A stretch of 64,000 nt of DNA from NCBI RefSeq assembly GCF_910591885.1, contig NC_063285.1, forward strand, positions 3,782,001-3,846,000, read 5' to 3'. Source of the DNA: Bombus terrestris (taxonomy: Eukaryota; Arthropoda; Insecta; Hymenoptera; Apidae). The translations under genes were made by a program, and so were the position numbers. This document shows, one piece after another, positions 44,600 through 56,636 of this stretch. Below the pieces are notes generated by a model. It was not told where the DNA came from, did not search any database, and saw nothing but the letters and a program-made list of their open reading frames with translations. Each line of letters begins with the position of its first letter. The stretch's first letter is position 1.

Positions 44600-45097
44600 A
44601 TCATAATGTTACTGATTGTTGTTTTTCGTTTTTTTGCTATTGGACATTCGATCAGAGTTTTTGTTGCTGCACTGGACCCTTGGCTTGTTAGGACATTTGG
44701 TTAAATTGTAAATAATGTCCTAGCAACCGCGGCTGGAATTTTGTTGATATCCCCGGGCAATACGCAACGAACAAACGCTATCGTAAGGAGAGGAGAATTC
44801 CCATCAGTCTATTATTCTTGCGATCATCTTGGAGAGTTGAACACGTCGTCTTTACGTGCATTATTATACCGAGCGTTACAGAAAACGTTACATTGAGTTA
44901 CCCCGTTGACCGTGGATTCGTTATTGAACCTAAGAACATTGTCACTAACATCTCGAGTGTTTAATCAGCACGGTTATTTGTCAAACTTTGTAAAAATCAA
45001 TATTCATACCAGCAAATATAATCTCTACTGTACAACAACGATGGTCAGTCCGAATGAAGATTTGTTACACGCCCATGAACCGAACGTTAACCTGACA
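44600..45097 (+). repeat. G3 3' LTR (start uncertain)
   Basis: The end at CCTGACA (45097) is clear, and the segment around 44895-44990 matches the 3' half of the G1 LTR (CCGTTGACCGTGGATTCG). ATG 45041 opens 19 gag codons to the LTR end (MVSPNEDLLHAH…). The 5' edge could not be placed; an 8-bp inverted pair TAGGACAT/ATGTCCTA lies at 44689-44722. Confidence 0.65.
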
Positions 45098-45107
45098 TAT
45101 ATATATA

Positions 45108-46116
45108 TGTCGGGTTGGCGTTAAGGTTAGAGTTAGGGTTAAGGGCGTGAAACGAATCCCTATTGGCGCTAGACGTGATCGTTTTGCGATAGAGGAGATA
45201 TTTACTAGTGCAAATATGACTATGATGGAATTGGACAAGTAATCGCGATAATTAGATACTCGAGAAGCTATTGACAATGATCCTAGGCTCAATAACGAAT
45301 CCGCGGTCAACGGGATGACGAACTTTACCCTTCGTTAGCGTCTAAGTTACACTGTATGTTAGAGCAAGGGGCAATTACTACGTATACGAAAGACAGGTCG
45401 ATTACTGATGAGATCGCACTAGAGAGTGAGTCTCCGTCACGGTGACGCTGTCGAAGAAAACTATGATGGATGTGTCTAAGGGCACGAGATCATCGGATTC
45501 GCGGAGAAAAGTCTTCGTTCGAAGGGTGAGGGAAATTGACGTTGCTGTTAATTGGTCAATTTCCATGTTGGTTGTTAGAGAAAGATATTAGCTGTCCTCG
45601 GGGAAAAGTTGCTAGCGGGAAGCGTCGTTCGTGGAAGGATAGATTTCTCTTATCTTCCCGTAGTTGGGCACAGGCTATTTGTCTATTTGAAAGACTTTGT
45701 ATAATTGAAACTTAATATTCGTAGCGGGTCCTCGCCCAGCTAAACATATACTGTGAAGATGCGTTGGCATCTGGCAATCATCTTACCCGAAGGACAAAGT
45801 CTGCGTGTGGCGAGCCACGGGGCAGAAACCATTGAAACGTTTACCGTCGTGCCTTGTCCCAAGTATTTCTTTTAAGGAGAGCTATAGAATTACTTCATGC
45901 CTTTGTTAGACAAAACGTTCATCCCTTTGACCGCGGCTACGTTCGGCGACTGATTGTCGCCTCGAGCCCGAGCTCACTATCATAAATCTCAAATAAATAC
46001 AGTCGGATCGAATGACAACAGTTTCTTAATACGGCTATGGTGAAATCTAAATTACAATACTAGGGGTCTTCCCAAAGTTCCAAAGGGAAGGTTCCGGTGT
46101 TCTTTCATCTCCGACA
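45108..46116 (-). repeat. Gypsy-family LTR, 1009 bp
   Basis: TGTCGGAGATG (46116) to CAACCCGACA (45108) on the minus strand, flanked by TATA on both sides. Very similar to 39031-40042 and 62081-63088. The gag leader is in frame, but its ATG is changed to ACG. Solo LTR. Confidence 0.85.
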
Positions 46117-47040
46117 TATAATTTATGTATGTATAATGTATGTGTATTGTATACATATATATGTATACTATAATATATGTATATATAAAATTTATGTATA
46201 ACGTTCAGAGATAAGTAATTATTAATGTAATTAGATGTAGCACTGTATGTCCCTCGTCCGGAAGACAAGGCGATCCGCCTGCGACATTGTATGACCGCGA
46301 GCGACGGCCAGAAACACGACCTATGCTAAAACCTCGCAGCATAACAGAACGTACACCTCCCTCTTTTCGATACTATATAAATATGATATTAGCAATGATT
46401 TTCGGCAATTTTTTCAAACTACACTTTCCGTAGAATAATTTTCTGATTAGTACAATGTGATTTATTCTCATTCAAAATATGTTTAAACAAATTTATATAA
46501 TTATAACAAGCTTATAAGTTATATACTAAATTTTCACATGTATGTATGTTCAAAAAACCATTTTCTTTAGTGTCCTATCCATTCAACTTCGATGATCTAA
46601 CAATCACCGTATCTGTATCATTTAATTAGCTGGAAAATAGTATCAAAGTACCTTGGGAGCATCTTCGTTATTTATTTGGAGAAATAATGTATGGAGGCCA
46701 CATAACAGATGATTAGGATAGAAGACTATGCAAGACATATTTAGTAGAATATTTGAAAACGAAATTAGTTGAAGGTATATATGGTAATTCACAATTATAT
46801 TTCCAACATATTCGGTATATTAAATCTTTTTAAATACAATTTTTTCTATAAAATTTTAAGTTTGTACATTCTTTATTGGTCTCTTCTTACAATAATCAAA
46901 ACTTTTTAATAGTGAAACAAAATATGATTTATATCAATGTATTTGCTTTAAGGATGCATATAATTCTTTACTATTTAATGATTACTATTCGTTTTCTTTT
47001 TTTATTTTGTATATATTTGAGGTGTTGTTAGTACGTGTAG
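46117..47040. other. AT-rich spacer with TA-rich microsatellite and a GC-rich patch
   Basis: 46120-46200 is a degenerate TATG/TA repeat. A GC-rich patch at 46250-46370 ends in TATATAAATA and might be a remnant LTR promoter. The rest to 47040 is AT-rich with no ORF recognised. Confidence 0.45.
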
Positions 47041-47317
47041 AGTGCCAAAGAAATACTCGGCGTTTTGTTTAACGGTATATTTATTCTCGCTTAACGGCTT
47101 TGTTACAAGTTTCGACTCGCGACTTGAGCGAACGACAATTTATTCACGTTTCTCGATTTCGACTGCTCAACCACGCTTCTCGGTCACTACTCATCTCTCG
47201 AGTTCCGCCTGGACAGGCGACCTAAACGGACGTGCGAAACAGTGCTCCAGTGAAAGTGCGGCAAGAGAGAAGAGAAAGGGACAAAGTTAACGCCAAAAAT
47301 AGACAAAACGTGGAATC

Positions 47318-48670
47318 ATGCAGATTCCACCAATAAAAATAATTAACTCCGGTGAAACATTTTTCATAAATAAAGCTACAGACTCTACATATGTAGAGAA
47401 AAATGTTGATATTATGGAAACAACACAATCCGACGGGGAGCAAAACATGTCAATACACCAGGAAGAAAGCTGGACGATGGCAACCTCCAGCAAAAAACGG
47501 AAGGTAACCCCGCTCGCAAGCGCGAGGAAAATTGATACATATGAAAAAAAAAACAATGGCTACAAGATATCAAGCTACACAATCCATTCAGCGCACTGCC
47601 AGAAGAGGCAGCAACGGACCCAACTGAAAGTCCGACAAACCGTACTCCCAAACCACCACCGATATACGTAGACGCAAAAATAATCGACCCCCTCATCGAA
47701 CTACTAAATAACATCGCAGGGAAAGACAATTATATCATCAAACAAATAAAAATAGACCAGGTGAAGGTGCAAACCAACACCCCAGAAACATTCAGAAAAA
47801 TTACAAGATCACTAAAAGAAAAAAATGCAGCATATCACACTTTTCAGCTCAAAACCGACAAAAGCTACAAAGCAGTAATCAGGGGACTACACCCAAAAAC
47901 AAATACTGGAAAAATAAGTGAAGAACTGGCAAAAATCGGACACCAGGTAAGGTCAATAAATAACATAAACAAATACGATACCAAACAACCATTACCGCTA
48001 TTCCTGGTTGAACTAGAACCTAAAAACAACAATAAAGAAATATACGATATAGAAAAATTACTAAACACAATAGTAAAAGTTGAGCCTCCCAGATATAAAA
48101 AAGAAATCCCACAATGCATAAGGTGCCAACAATACGGACACACCAAAAACTATTGTAATAGAACCCCGGCATGCGTTAAATGCGCAAAAAATCATCTCAC
48201 GACACACTGCCCATCCACGGGGAAAAATTGAGGAGGTTAAATGCTACAACTGTAACGGAAACCACCCAGCCAGCTATAAAGGATGTGAAGTAAGAAAACA
48301 ATTACAACGTAAACTGTTCCCGCCCCTACGAAGCAGAACAATCACTAACACACAAGCCCAACAGGACAGCACAAATCCTGAAATAATTCCAAGTACAGAG
48401 CAAGCTACAAACACCAAACCTATCAGCACCATCACCATTGGTGGTCTAAGCTATGCTCAAATAACCAGCCAACCAACACATACACACAACCAATACCACA
48501 GCAATAGTAACAATGACACTGCAGAAATCAAAGAACTGCTCAAACAATCCATAAAGAACAACGAAATGCTAACCAGAATGATAAGCGAACAAAACGCAGT
48601 ACTAAAACAGCAAACTCAACAAATCACAGTCATGCTACAACTAATTACAAACGTGCTAAGCAAAAAATAA
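47318..48670 (+). pseudogene. A3: ORF1 (gag-like), two frameshifts
   Basis: ATG 47318 begins an acidic N-terminus, then SWTMATSSKKRK. A slip in the A-run near 47550 and another near 48225 (after CPSTGK) split the frame into 47318-47671, 47700-48231 and 48235-48670. Visible are the pre-knuckle domain (GLHPKTNTGKISEEL), knuckles CIRCQQYGHTKNYC, CVKCAKNHLTTHC and CYNCNGNHPASYKGC, and the leucine-rich end VLSKK. Confidence 0.85.
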
Positions 48671-48687
48671 AAACGGACACTCTAAAA

Positions 48688-51366
48688 ATAGCAGCCTGGA
48701 ACTCAAACGGCCTGCAACAACGGGCCCTCGAAATTAAAACATTCATATACAATAACAATATAGACATACTACTTGTCTCAGAAACACACGTCACTACAAA
48801 AAGCTACTTGAAAATACCATACTGCACCATATATGATACCAAACACCCCTCAGGAAAAGCTCACGGAGGGACAGCAGTGATAGTCAGAAACGATATCAAA
48901 CATTATCTACACAGCCAAGTTAACAAAGAATATTTACAAGCAACCACTGTTACAGTTCAAACTAGCAGCAACTACTTCCAGTTGTCAGCAGTATATGTGC
49001 CTCCGCGACACAAAATAACATCACAAATGTGGGAAGAATACTTCCAGCATCTAGGAGACAAGTACATCGCAGCGGGAGACTACAACTCAAAGCACACGCT
49101 ATGGTGATCAAGAAACACTACACCTCGAGGCAGAACACTGGAAAAATACATTAGAAATAATAACCTCAATATATTATCCACAGGAACACCGACACATTGG
49201 CCGACTGACCTTAACAAAAAACCAGATCTTCTGGACTTTGCAGTTACAAGGGGACTAAACACAAATAAACTAAAAATAACACCCAACCTCGAGCTCAGCT
49301 CCGATCATACACCCATAATAATTGAATACAGAAACAAACCAATTCACTATAGCAAACCAGAAACACTATGCAATAAAACCACCAAATGGCAAACTTTCAA
49401 AGAAATAATAGAAAGCAAAATAAACTGCAACATCCCGTTAAAAACTCCTGAACACATAGAACAGGCAGTAGCAACATTGACAGCAACTATTCAGGAAGCA
49501 GCAAGGACAACCACTACTCCCGAACCAACCAGCAGACAAACAATAACAATCCCGCAAGAAATACTCGACAAAATCCAAGAAAAAAGAAAAGCAAAAGCAA
49601 AATGACAAAAATACAGAACCCGAGAAAACAAAAAACACTTAAACAAACTTGCAAAGGAAATAAAAAACAAAATGAAGGAGCACAACGATAACGAATTCGC
49701 AAAGTTCATAGGGACACTCTCCACACACGAGAACACCAACTATTCACTATGGAAAGCCACGAAAAAAATAAGGAAGCCAATAATACCCGTCCCGGCAATC
49801 AGAGAAGCAGATAACACATGGGCAAGAAGCAACGAAGAACAAGCTGAAGAATTCTCCAACCACCTCTGCAGCACATTCACACCACACATTATCAACAACA
49901 GCAACCTCAAAAGTCATATGGAGGAGGATCCACAAACCACTATTACCACAGCCGACAAGGAATACACCATTCCTAAAACATCAACACAAGAAATTAGAAA
50001 CATAATTGATAAAACAAAAAACAACAAAGCACCAGGAATCGACTTAATCAATGGTAAAATCTTGAAAAACCTTCCGCCAAAAGCAATAAGACTAATAACA
50101 ATAATATTCAACGCAATTCTAAGAATTCAATACTTCCCCAAACCATGGAAATTAGCACAGATCAAAATGTTACCTAAACCAGGCAAAGACCCGCACCAAA
50201 CTGCATCTTAGAGACCAATATCACTGCTTCCAGTATTTTCCAAAATACTGGAAAAGATAATATACGACCGCATAAAACCAATAATAGAGACAAAGAAACT
50301 AATACTGGATCACCAATTTGGTTTCAGAAACAAACACTCCACGATAGAGCAAATGCACAGGCTTATAAACGAAATAATAGTAACACTAGAAAACAAGGAA
50401 TACTGCACAGCCCTCTTTATAGACATAGAGAAGGCATTCGATAAAATTAACCGTGAAAGTCTACTACAAACAATTAAGAAACAATTCCCGGAGCAAATAC
50501 ACCACTTAATAAAATCCTACCTAAGCAGCAGAACCTTCGTAATAAAAATCAAGGACACACATTCTCAAGTTAAAGACATCAAGGCCGGGGTACCACAAGG
50601 AAGCGTCCTAGGCCCAATACTATACACATTATACACGGCGAACATACCAACAACTACCAACAGCACAGTATTGACATTCGCGGACGACACAGCTATACTA
50701 GTCAGGCATACTAACCCAGAAACGGCAGTCAAAATACTACAAGAACACATCGCAAAAATAGAAAATTGGCTACAAGAAAAACAAATAAAAGCAAACCCCA
50801 ATAAATGCAACCATATTACATTCACGCTACGGAAAAAGATACCACCAAACATCCTATTGAACGGCACGCATATAACGCAAACAAAGCATGTCAAATACCT
50901 AGGACTCCACTTAGATCAAAAACTCACCTGGAAACTACACATCAAATCAATAGTAGAAAAAATACAGAAAACAAGAAGACAAATGCATTGGCTAACAAGC
51001 CGAAAATCCAAACTAAGCACAGAAAACAAGTTAAAAATATATAAAACGATCATAAAACCAATCTGGACGTACGGAATACCACTATGGGGGACGGCAGCAA
51101 TGAGCCATATAAACAAAATAGAGGTAATACAGGCTAAAATCCTCAGGACAATAGTAAACGGACCTTGGTACGTCAGAAACGAAGATATACGAAGAGACCT
51201 GGGAATGCCAACGGTCAAGGAAGAAATCAACAGATACTCCGAGAAATACAAATTAAGAATAGCAACACACATAAACCGGCTAGCTGCGGAAACATACAAA
51301 ATCACAAATATGGACAGAAGACTAAAAAGGAAGCACCCAGCAGACCTTATAAAGGACACAACCTAA
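48688..51366 (+). pseudogene. A3: ORF2 endonuclease-reverse transcriptase with three nonsense codons
   Basis: The start codon is ATA where A2 has ATG. Endonuclease and RT keep all motifs, including the unmutated FADD box (TFADDTAIL). In-frame stops: TGA for Trp at about 49105 (KHTLW region), TGA for Trp at about 49604 (KAKW) and TAG at about 50209 (SYRPIS). Otherwise the frame is continuous to the TAA at 51364-51366. It ends HPADLIKDTT. Confidence 0.88.
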
Positions 51367-51649
51367 GAAACACGAGGATGGTACCCCGCTGGGGGTAGCC
51401 ACCAACATGCTAATTTAACCGTTAAAAAATTCCACCAAATCCAAATTGGACAAATTGTGAATTTTAATAAATAAATAAAAAAAAAAAGAACTACTCATCT
51501 CTCAATCCATTTCGTTTCTTTTTGTCACCTCTCAATATCGATGGCTCATCAGGCCTGTCGACACTTACGCTTCGTCGCGATCTTGCTTATGTTTTGTCGG
51601 TCTCTCGTAAACAGTCTGTTGTCACATAAAATAAAAAAAGGAAATCTCA

Positions 51650-52020
51650 GATGAAAAGAAAAATAAAATGTGAAAAAAATAAAAAGAAAATTTATTTTTG
51701 AACACTTAGTTTACACTAATTACGATTTGGTTCTGAGCTCCAGCCGTGACTTTCCAAGACTGAAGCTCTTACAATTTGACTTTCGATGGGATCTGTTTCT
51801 TTTTTCCTTGTTACCCGTCAATATCCCCACTATCCACGCGTTTGTTAGGTGTCCGCGACCGTTGTCACGCACGCCTTCTTCTAGAACGATCGGCGGAAGG
51901 ACCGTTGGGATATCGATGGCTCATTAGGCACTTCGGCGATATACATTTCCGCCGAATGCCGCCACATCTTTATCTCCATCATCAGTCCATCGAATTTGAA
52001 GGATGCCGGTCGTGACATAC
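51650..52020. repeat. R repeat, copy R3
   Basis: An uninterrupted copy next to R4. The pair shares GTTCTGAGCTCCAGCCGTGA, TTTCCAAGACTGAAG, CAATATCCCCACTA, GGAAGGACCGTT and a CGACATCC-type end before GCCGGTCGTGACA. The two lie in the same orientation about 750 bases apart (ignoring B3), so this is a local direct duplication. Confidence 0.7.
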
Positions 52021-52029
52021 CCCCCTGGT

Positions 52030-52088
52030 TAGATCGTAATAGAATGGAATTATTGGTTCTCTAAGATCGTAATAGAATGGAATCATTT
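52030..52088. repeat. Two direct copies of a 21-bp unit
   Basis: AGATCGTAATAGAATGGAAT occurs twice, 36 bases apart. Bases 52089-52364 are otherwise unremarkable, AT-rich and without a gene. Confidence 0.75.
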
Positions 52089-52725
52089 TTAAATGTAAAT
52101 CAAAGGATATGTTTACACCCTTTTTTTCGTCCGATCTTGATATGGTTATTTCCACACAATAGATCACATCTTTTGTCTGATCGCGCTATCGAGGGTTTTT
52201 GAAGGATTTGCGAGGAAGTGTATTTGCAACAAAGTACTGAGATCGCTATGAGTTGATTTTCTGCATGTAATGGTACAAAGTTATTTTGTTAATCTTGAAT
52301 ATAGTAACTGCACAATATTTGATAGTGTTCGAGAAGCTAATGATTTCAGTGGTGCAATTGTCACGTAAAATAAAAAACAGGGGGCTCGAACGAAAAGAAA
52401 AAATTAAGGTAACAAAAAAAAAAACAAGAGAATTTATTTCTTGTATTCTGATTTTACACTGACTGCGATTTTGTTCTGAGCTCCAGCCGTGACTTTCCAA
52501 GACTGAAGATCTTACAATTTGACTTTCGGTAGCATCTGTTTATTCTTTGTTTGTCATCCCTCAATATCCCCACTACACTGTAGGCGTACGTTGTTTTTTT
52601 TTTTTTTATTTATTAGAATATTTACAATCAATTCTCGTTGAGAATTTTCAGTAACTTAATTTGGCGTGATACAATGACATGGATTATAATAGCTTTATAT
52701 TGTTGATTCTAGTAGGACTAAGGAT

Positions 52726-54507
52726 TTAATCTAGTGGGTATTTTCTTTTTAGTCTGCGGATCTGGTCCGTCGTGTCCAGTAGTTGGGTGACTAGTGGGTT
52801 GTGGTGGTTGTTGACTCTTGTGTTATATCTGCTTCTGGACTTGTGTATTTCATCTTTGACTGTAGGTATCTTGAGGTCACGGTGGATTGTTTCGTTGGTA
52901 ACATACCAGGGTGCATTTAATAGGAATCTTAGCGTTTTCGATTGGAAGCGTTGGAGTATTTCAATGTTGGAGTTACTTACTGTTCCCCATAGTTGGATTC
53001 CGTAGGTCCAGACAGGTTTTATTACGGCCTTGTAGAGGGTTATTTTGTTCTGTATGTTTAGTTTGGAGCGTCGGCCCGTGAGCCAATAGAATTTAATTAG
53101 TTTTTCCTTTAGTTGCTTTGTTTTTCCCGAGATATGTTTTTTCCAAGTTAGCCTCCTGTCCAGGTTCATGCCCAGGTATCTTACGGAGTCCTTGCTTGGG
53201 ATTATTGTGTTGTTAATGGTGACCTGGGGGCAGGTTTGTTATCGGAGCGTGAAGGTTACATGGGAGGATTTTTTTTCGTTTATTTTAAAACCCCATTTTT
53301 GGAACCACTTTTCCATGGCGTCGAGAATTCGCTGGAGAGTGGATGAGGCAATTGCCGGGTCTGCGTGGGTAGCTAATAGTGCTGTGTCGTCGGCAAATGT
53401 TGCTATTGTTACCTCGTTTGATATGGGTAAGTCGGCAGTGTAGATGGAGAATAGTAGGGGTCCGAGGACACTACCTTGCGGTATGCCGGATTCTATTGGG
53501 AATGTTGCGGAAGTGGCATCTAGACATTTAACTATGAATTGTCTGTTGGTTAGGTAGGATTTTAAGATGGAGTAGTATGGGTGGGGTAGGATTTTTTTAA
53601 GCTTGTAGAGTAGCCCTTCATGCCATACTTTATCGAATGCCTGTTGGATGTCTAGGAATACCGCTGAGCAGTATTTTTTCTTTTCAAGGGTTTGGCTCAT
53701 CATGTGGGTTATGCGGTGGATTTGCTCTACTGTTGAGTGTTGTTTTCGGAAGCCGAATTGGTGATCTGGGAGTGTTTTCAATTCTTCTAGGAGTGAAAGG
53801 AAACGATTCGTGAGCATTCTCTCGAATAGTTTAGACAGGGTAGGTAAAAGACTGATTGGGCGATAGGAGCTGCTTTCATATATTGGTTTACCGGGTTTGG
53901 GGATGAGTGTGATTAGTGAGATTTTCCACGCCTTAGGAAAGTGTTCAAGGCGGAGGATGTCGTTCAAGATTGATGCGATGAGTGCAATCCCTTTTATGGG
54001 AAGTTCCTTGACTGCTTTATTTCCTATTAGGTCGTGACCTGCTGCTTTCTTGGGGTTTAGGCGACTGATTGCTTCTATGATTTCTGCAGAAGTGAAGGGT
54101 TGAATAGGAGGGGACATTTGGAAGGGAGTGTGCAGGTATTCGGTGACGTCCGCTGCAGCTATGGAGGAATGGGGTTGGAATACTTCAGTCAAGTGTTTGG
54201 CAAATAGGTTGGCTTTTTCTATAGGGCTACGCGCCCATCCACCCTGCGGACGGCGGATTGGAGGTATTATTTGTGGAGGGCGCGTGAGTTTCTTGGAGGC
54301 CTTCCATAGTGAGTAGTTGGAGTCGGCTGTAGGGGACAAGCTGGCGAGATATTTGTTTCAACAGTCATTATTGTAGATTTTTATGATTTTGGATAGTTTT
54401 CTAGTTGCGTTGTTTAGTTTGCGTTTATCCTCCGATGTTCTATGGGTCTGCCATACTCTTGTTAGTCTACGTTTTTCTGTTATTTTTTTTAATATGTACT
54501 GGGGGTA
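52726..54507 (-). pseudogene. B3: ORF2 linker and reverse transcriptase
   Basis: The frame shifts after the endonuclease near 54340-54510. RT is then open from 54339 to 53239, where TAA replaces the Lys codon after TFTLR, and continues in frame to 52726. Motifs: FTSAEIIEAIS, SYRPISLLP, FGFRKQHST, FLDIQQAFD, SGIPQGSVLGP, TFADDTALL and WTYGIQLWG. Confidence 0.88.
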
Positions 54508-55376
54508 TTAGTGATTGCTGATGGACGTTTTTGCCGGTGTGGAGACGCGGATAGCGTTTATTATGCTCGCATTTAGGTATTCCGTGGCTGCTTCGATTTC
54601 ATCATTGGTTTTTAGTGAGGTTGAGGCTGAAGTTGTGTGGGTAAAGACTTCTCTAAAGAGCTGCCAGTTGGTGTGTTGGTTATGAATGGAGCCATTAGGT
54701 GTATTCTCGGTGATAGTTGAACTGACTGTTACTATCACGGGGGAATGATCAGAGGAGAGATCAGCCGAGGAATTGATTTGGACGTGTCTTGACGAGATAT
54801 TTTTAGTTATGAAGAAATCAAGGAGATCGGGTATTTTGTTTGTGTCGGTGGGCCAGTGTGTGGGTTCGTATGTGGTAAGGTAGTTGAGGTTGTTGGTTAT
54901 TATGCTGTTGACGAGGTTTTTGCCTCTTACTGTAACCAGTCTGCTACCCCATTGCGTGTGTTTAGCGTTGTAGTCTCCTCCGGCTATGAATCTATTGCCC
55001 AGGGTGTCCAGGAAGTTGTCAAAGTCTTCTTTGGCGATGGAGTGTCTGGGAGGGCAGTATACAGCTGAAGTGGTGATTGTACCATGACAGTCTTCTATTG
55101 CTACGTTTGTTGCTTGGAGGTAGTCTTTCTGGAATGGTGGAAGTTCGAAGTGCTTGATGTTTGCTTTGATTATGATTCCGGTGCCGCCGTGGGCCTTTCC
55201 GCTGGGGTGTTGGGTATGGTAGAACTTGTATCCGTTTATGTTCAAGTAGTTTTTGTCGGTGAAGTGGGTTTCAGATATGAGCATTATGTCGATTAGCTGG
55301 TGTTTTAGGAAGAGTTCTAGCTCAAGTTTGCGTTGCGCTAGACCATTGGCATTCCACAGAGCTATGCGTCTTGGTT
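54508..55376 (-). pseudogene. B3: APE-type endonuclease of ORF2
   Basis: Opens directly after the ORF1 stop in the -1 frame, with no ATG before MLISETHF. All endonuclease motifs are present: WNANGLAQ, ISETHF, GGTGIIIK, GGDYNAKHTQWGSR and SSDHSPVIV. It ends at a stop at 54508 caused by a frameshift; the protein should continue into the linker. Confidence 0.88.
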
Positions 55377-56636
55377 TTATTTTGTGTCTGGGCGTATTAA
55401 TTTATCCATGATGAGTGTTAATAGCGATAGCAAATTGTTTATTTGCTCTGATTGTTTCTCTATTAGCTTTTCAAGTCTAGAGACGTTGTCTGTGTTAGGT
55501 GAGGTGGGGGCACTATTTTGGGGAGGATCCCTGTGGCTATTTGGTGTATTTTGAGTGCCTTGTACCGCTTGGGCATAGGAGTTTGAGGGAGTGGTGAGTT
55601 TGATAGGGCTGGGTGTTTGATTGGTTGGGGGGATTGGGGTAACGGTGGATTTCGGCGAGCTGGGTGTTTGGTAATTTTCCTCTTTTGTTCTAAGTTTGGG
55701 GTATTTGCTTGAGTACAGAGTTTTGTAGGCTGAGCAGCCTTTGTAGTTGGCAGGATGGTCACCTTGACAGTGGATGCACTTCGCTGGGGTTTCCGGTAAT
55801 TTCCTGCACTGGTCGGTGGGGTGTGTACCTGCACATTTGACGCAGCGGAAGGTGTGGTTGCAGTATTTCTGCGTGTGTCCATATCTTTGGCACCTTTTGC
55901 ATTGGACTATCTCCTTTTTGATTTGCGGTGGTTCGAATTTTACGATGGCGTTCATTAGGCGACTGATATTGTAGATTTCCTTGTTGTTTGGTTTCTGTTT
56001 TAAATCGATGAAAATTAGGGATAGCGGGTCTTTTGTGACTCTATGCCTTATGTTGCTGACATTGGTGACTTCGTGGCCGAGTTTCGATAATTCTATTTTT
56101 AGTTCGTCGATGTCTGCGGAGTGATAGATGTTTCGTAGCACCACCCGAAGAGGTCTTTCTTCTTTGAGTTGGTAGGTGTGGAAGTTGGCGTTCAGGGCCC
56201 TGAGTGTCTTGGTGAGCTTCCTGTAAGCTTCTGGATTCGTCGGCAGGATTTTTACTTGATTGTTGGTTATCTTCAGGTTATAGTCCTCCTTGGAGATATC
56301 TCTCTCTAAGGACTTGGTCATTGTCTGGATGTCGATGACATCATTAATAAATATTGGTGGGTGAGGGTGGCGTCTCTGTGCGTGGTGGTTAGGTGGCGAG
56401 CCTGCGATTTCCATGGCGTCGTTGGTGGATTCCAAAATTGCGAACCTGTTGTGGGTGTTAATTTGCGTTGATGGCTGTTCGTTCGAGTTTGTGTCTGTTG
56501 GTTCAGTTTTGCGTTTTTTCGCCTTATTGGCGTCGTTGGCACGGGGGGATCTGCTGAACTTCTGCCACGGGGGGAGTAGCGCGGGGTAGTGATGGGTTTG
56601 CACAGGCGAGCCTGGTCGTGGTTGTTGGGCCATCAT
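55377..56636 (-). CDS. B3: intact ORF1 (gag-like RNA-binding protein)
   Basis: The only unbroken ORF1 in the window, 419 codons, starting at the first of two ATGs. N-terminal Pro-rich segment (about 1-40), basic patch KKRKTE, NRFAIL (near 68), a pre-knuckle domain (about 150-240), knuckles CKRCQRYGHTQKYC, CVKCAGTHPTDQC and CIHCQGDHPANYKGC (about 245-300), a Pro/Thr/Ser linker and a C-terminal coil likely for multimerisation. In this family it binds element RNA and forms the particle. Whether it is expressed is unknown; ORF2 of the same copy is broken. Confidence 0.85.
   Translation of the reverse strand: MMAQQPRPGSPVQTHHYPALLPPWQKFSRSPRANDANKAKKRKTEPTDTNSNEQPSTQINTHNRFAILESTNDAMEIAGSPPNHHAQRRHPHPPIFINDVIDIQTMTKSLERDISKEDYNLKITNNQVKILPTNPEAYRKLTKTLRALNANFHTYQLKEERPLRVVLRNIYHSADIDELKIELSKLGHEVTNVSNIRHRVTKDPLSLIFIDLKQKPNNKEIYNISRLMNAIVKFEPPQIKKEIVQCKRCQRYGHTQKYCNHTFRCVKCAGTHPTDQCRKLPETPAKCIHCQGDHPANYKGCSAYKTLYSSKYPKLRTKEENYQTPSSPKSTVTPIPPTNQTPSPIKLTTPSNSYAQAVQGTQNTPNSHRDPPQNSAPTSPNTDNVSRLEKLIEKQSEQINNLLSLLTLIMDKLIRPDTK

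Larger units (their letters stand above)
47200..51489 (+). mobile_element. A3: full-length Jockey-type element A with 14-bp target duplication
   Basis: Full limits are defined by the duplication ACTACTCATCTCTC. It has a 118-base 5' UTR starting GAGTTCCGCC, ORF1 47318-48670, ORF2 to 51366, a 3' UTR of about 110 bases with two hairpins (51382-51397, 51440-51450) and a poly(A) tail. It serves as the reference for A1, A2 and the decayed relatives. Confidence 0.88.
47090..51620. repeat. R repeat, copy R2, split by A3
   Basis: R-like sequence at about 47090-47199 continues at 51490-51620 (…TTTCGTTTCTTTTTGTCACC, TATCGATGGCTCATCAGG). The 14-bp ACTACTCATCTCTC is at both edges (47186-47199, 51490-51503), so A3 landed inside R. 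Confidence 0.65.

Noticed and set aside
44275..44600. An env gene downstream of G3 pol
   Set aside because: The frame ends at 44273, followed by a tandem repeat and LTR; there is no membrane protein frame, so no retrovirus-like envelope is supported.
52726..56636. B3 as an active element
   Set aside because: ORF1 is intact, but ORF2 has a frameshift between endonuclease and RT and an in-frame stop near 53239.
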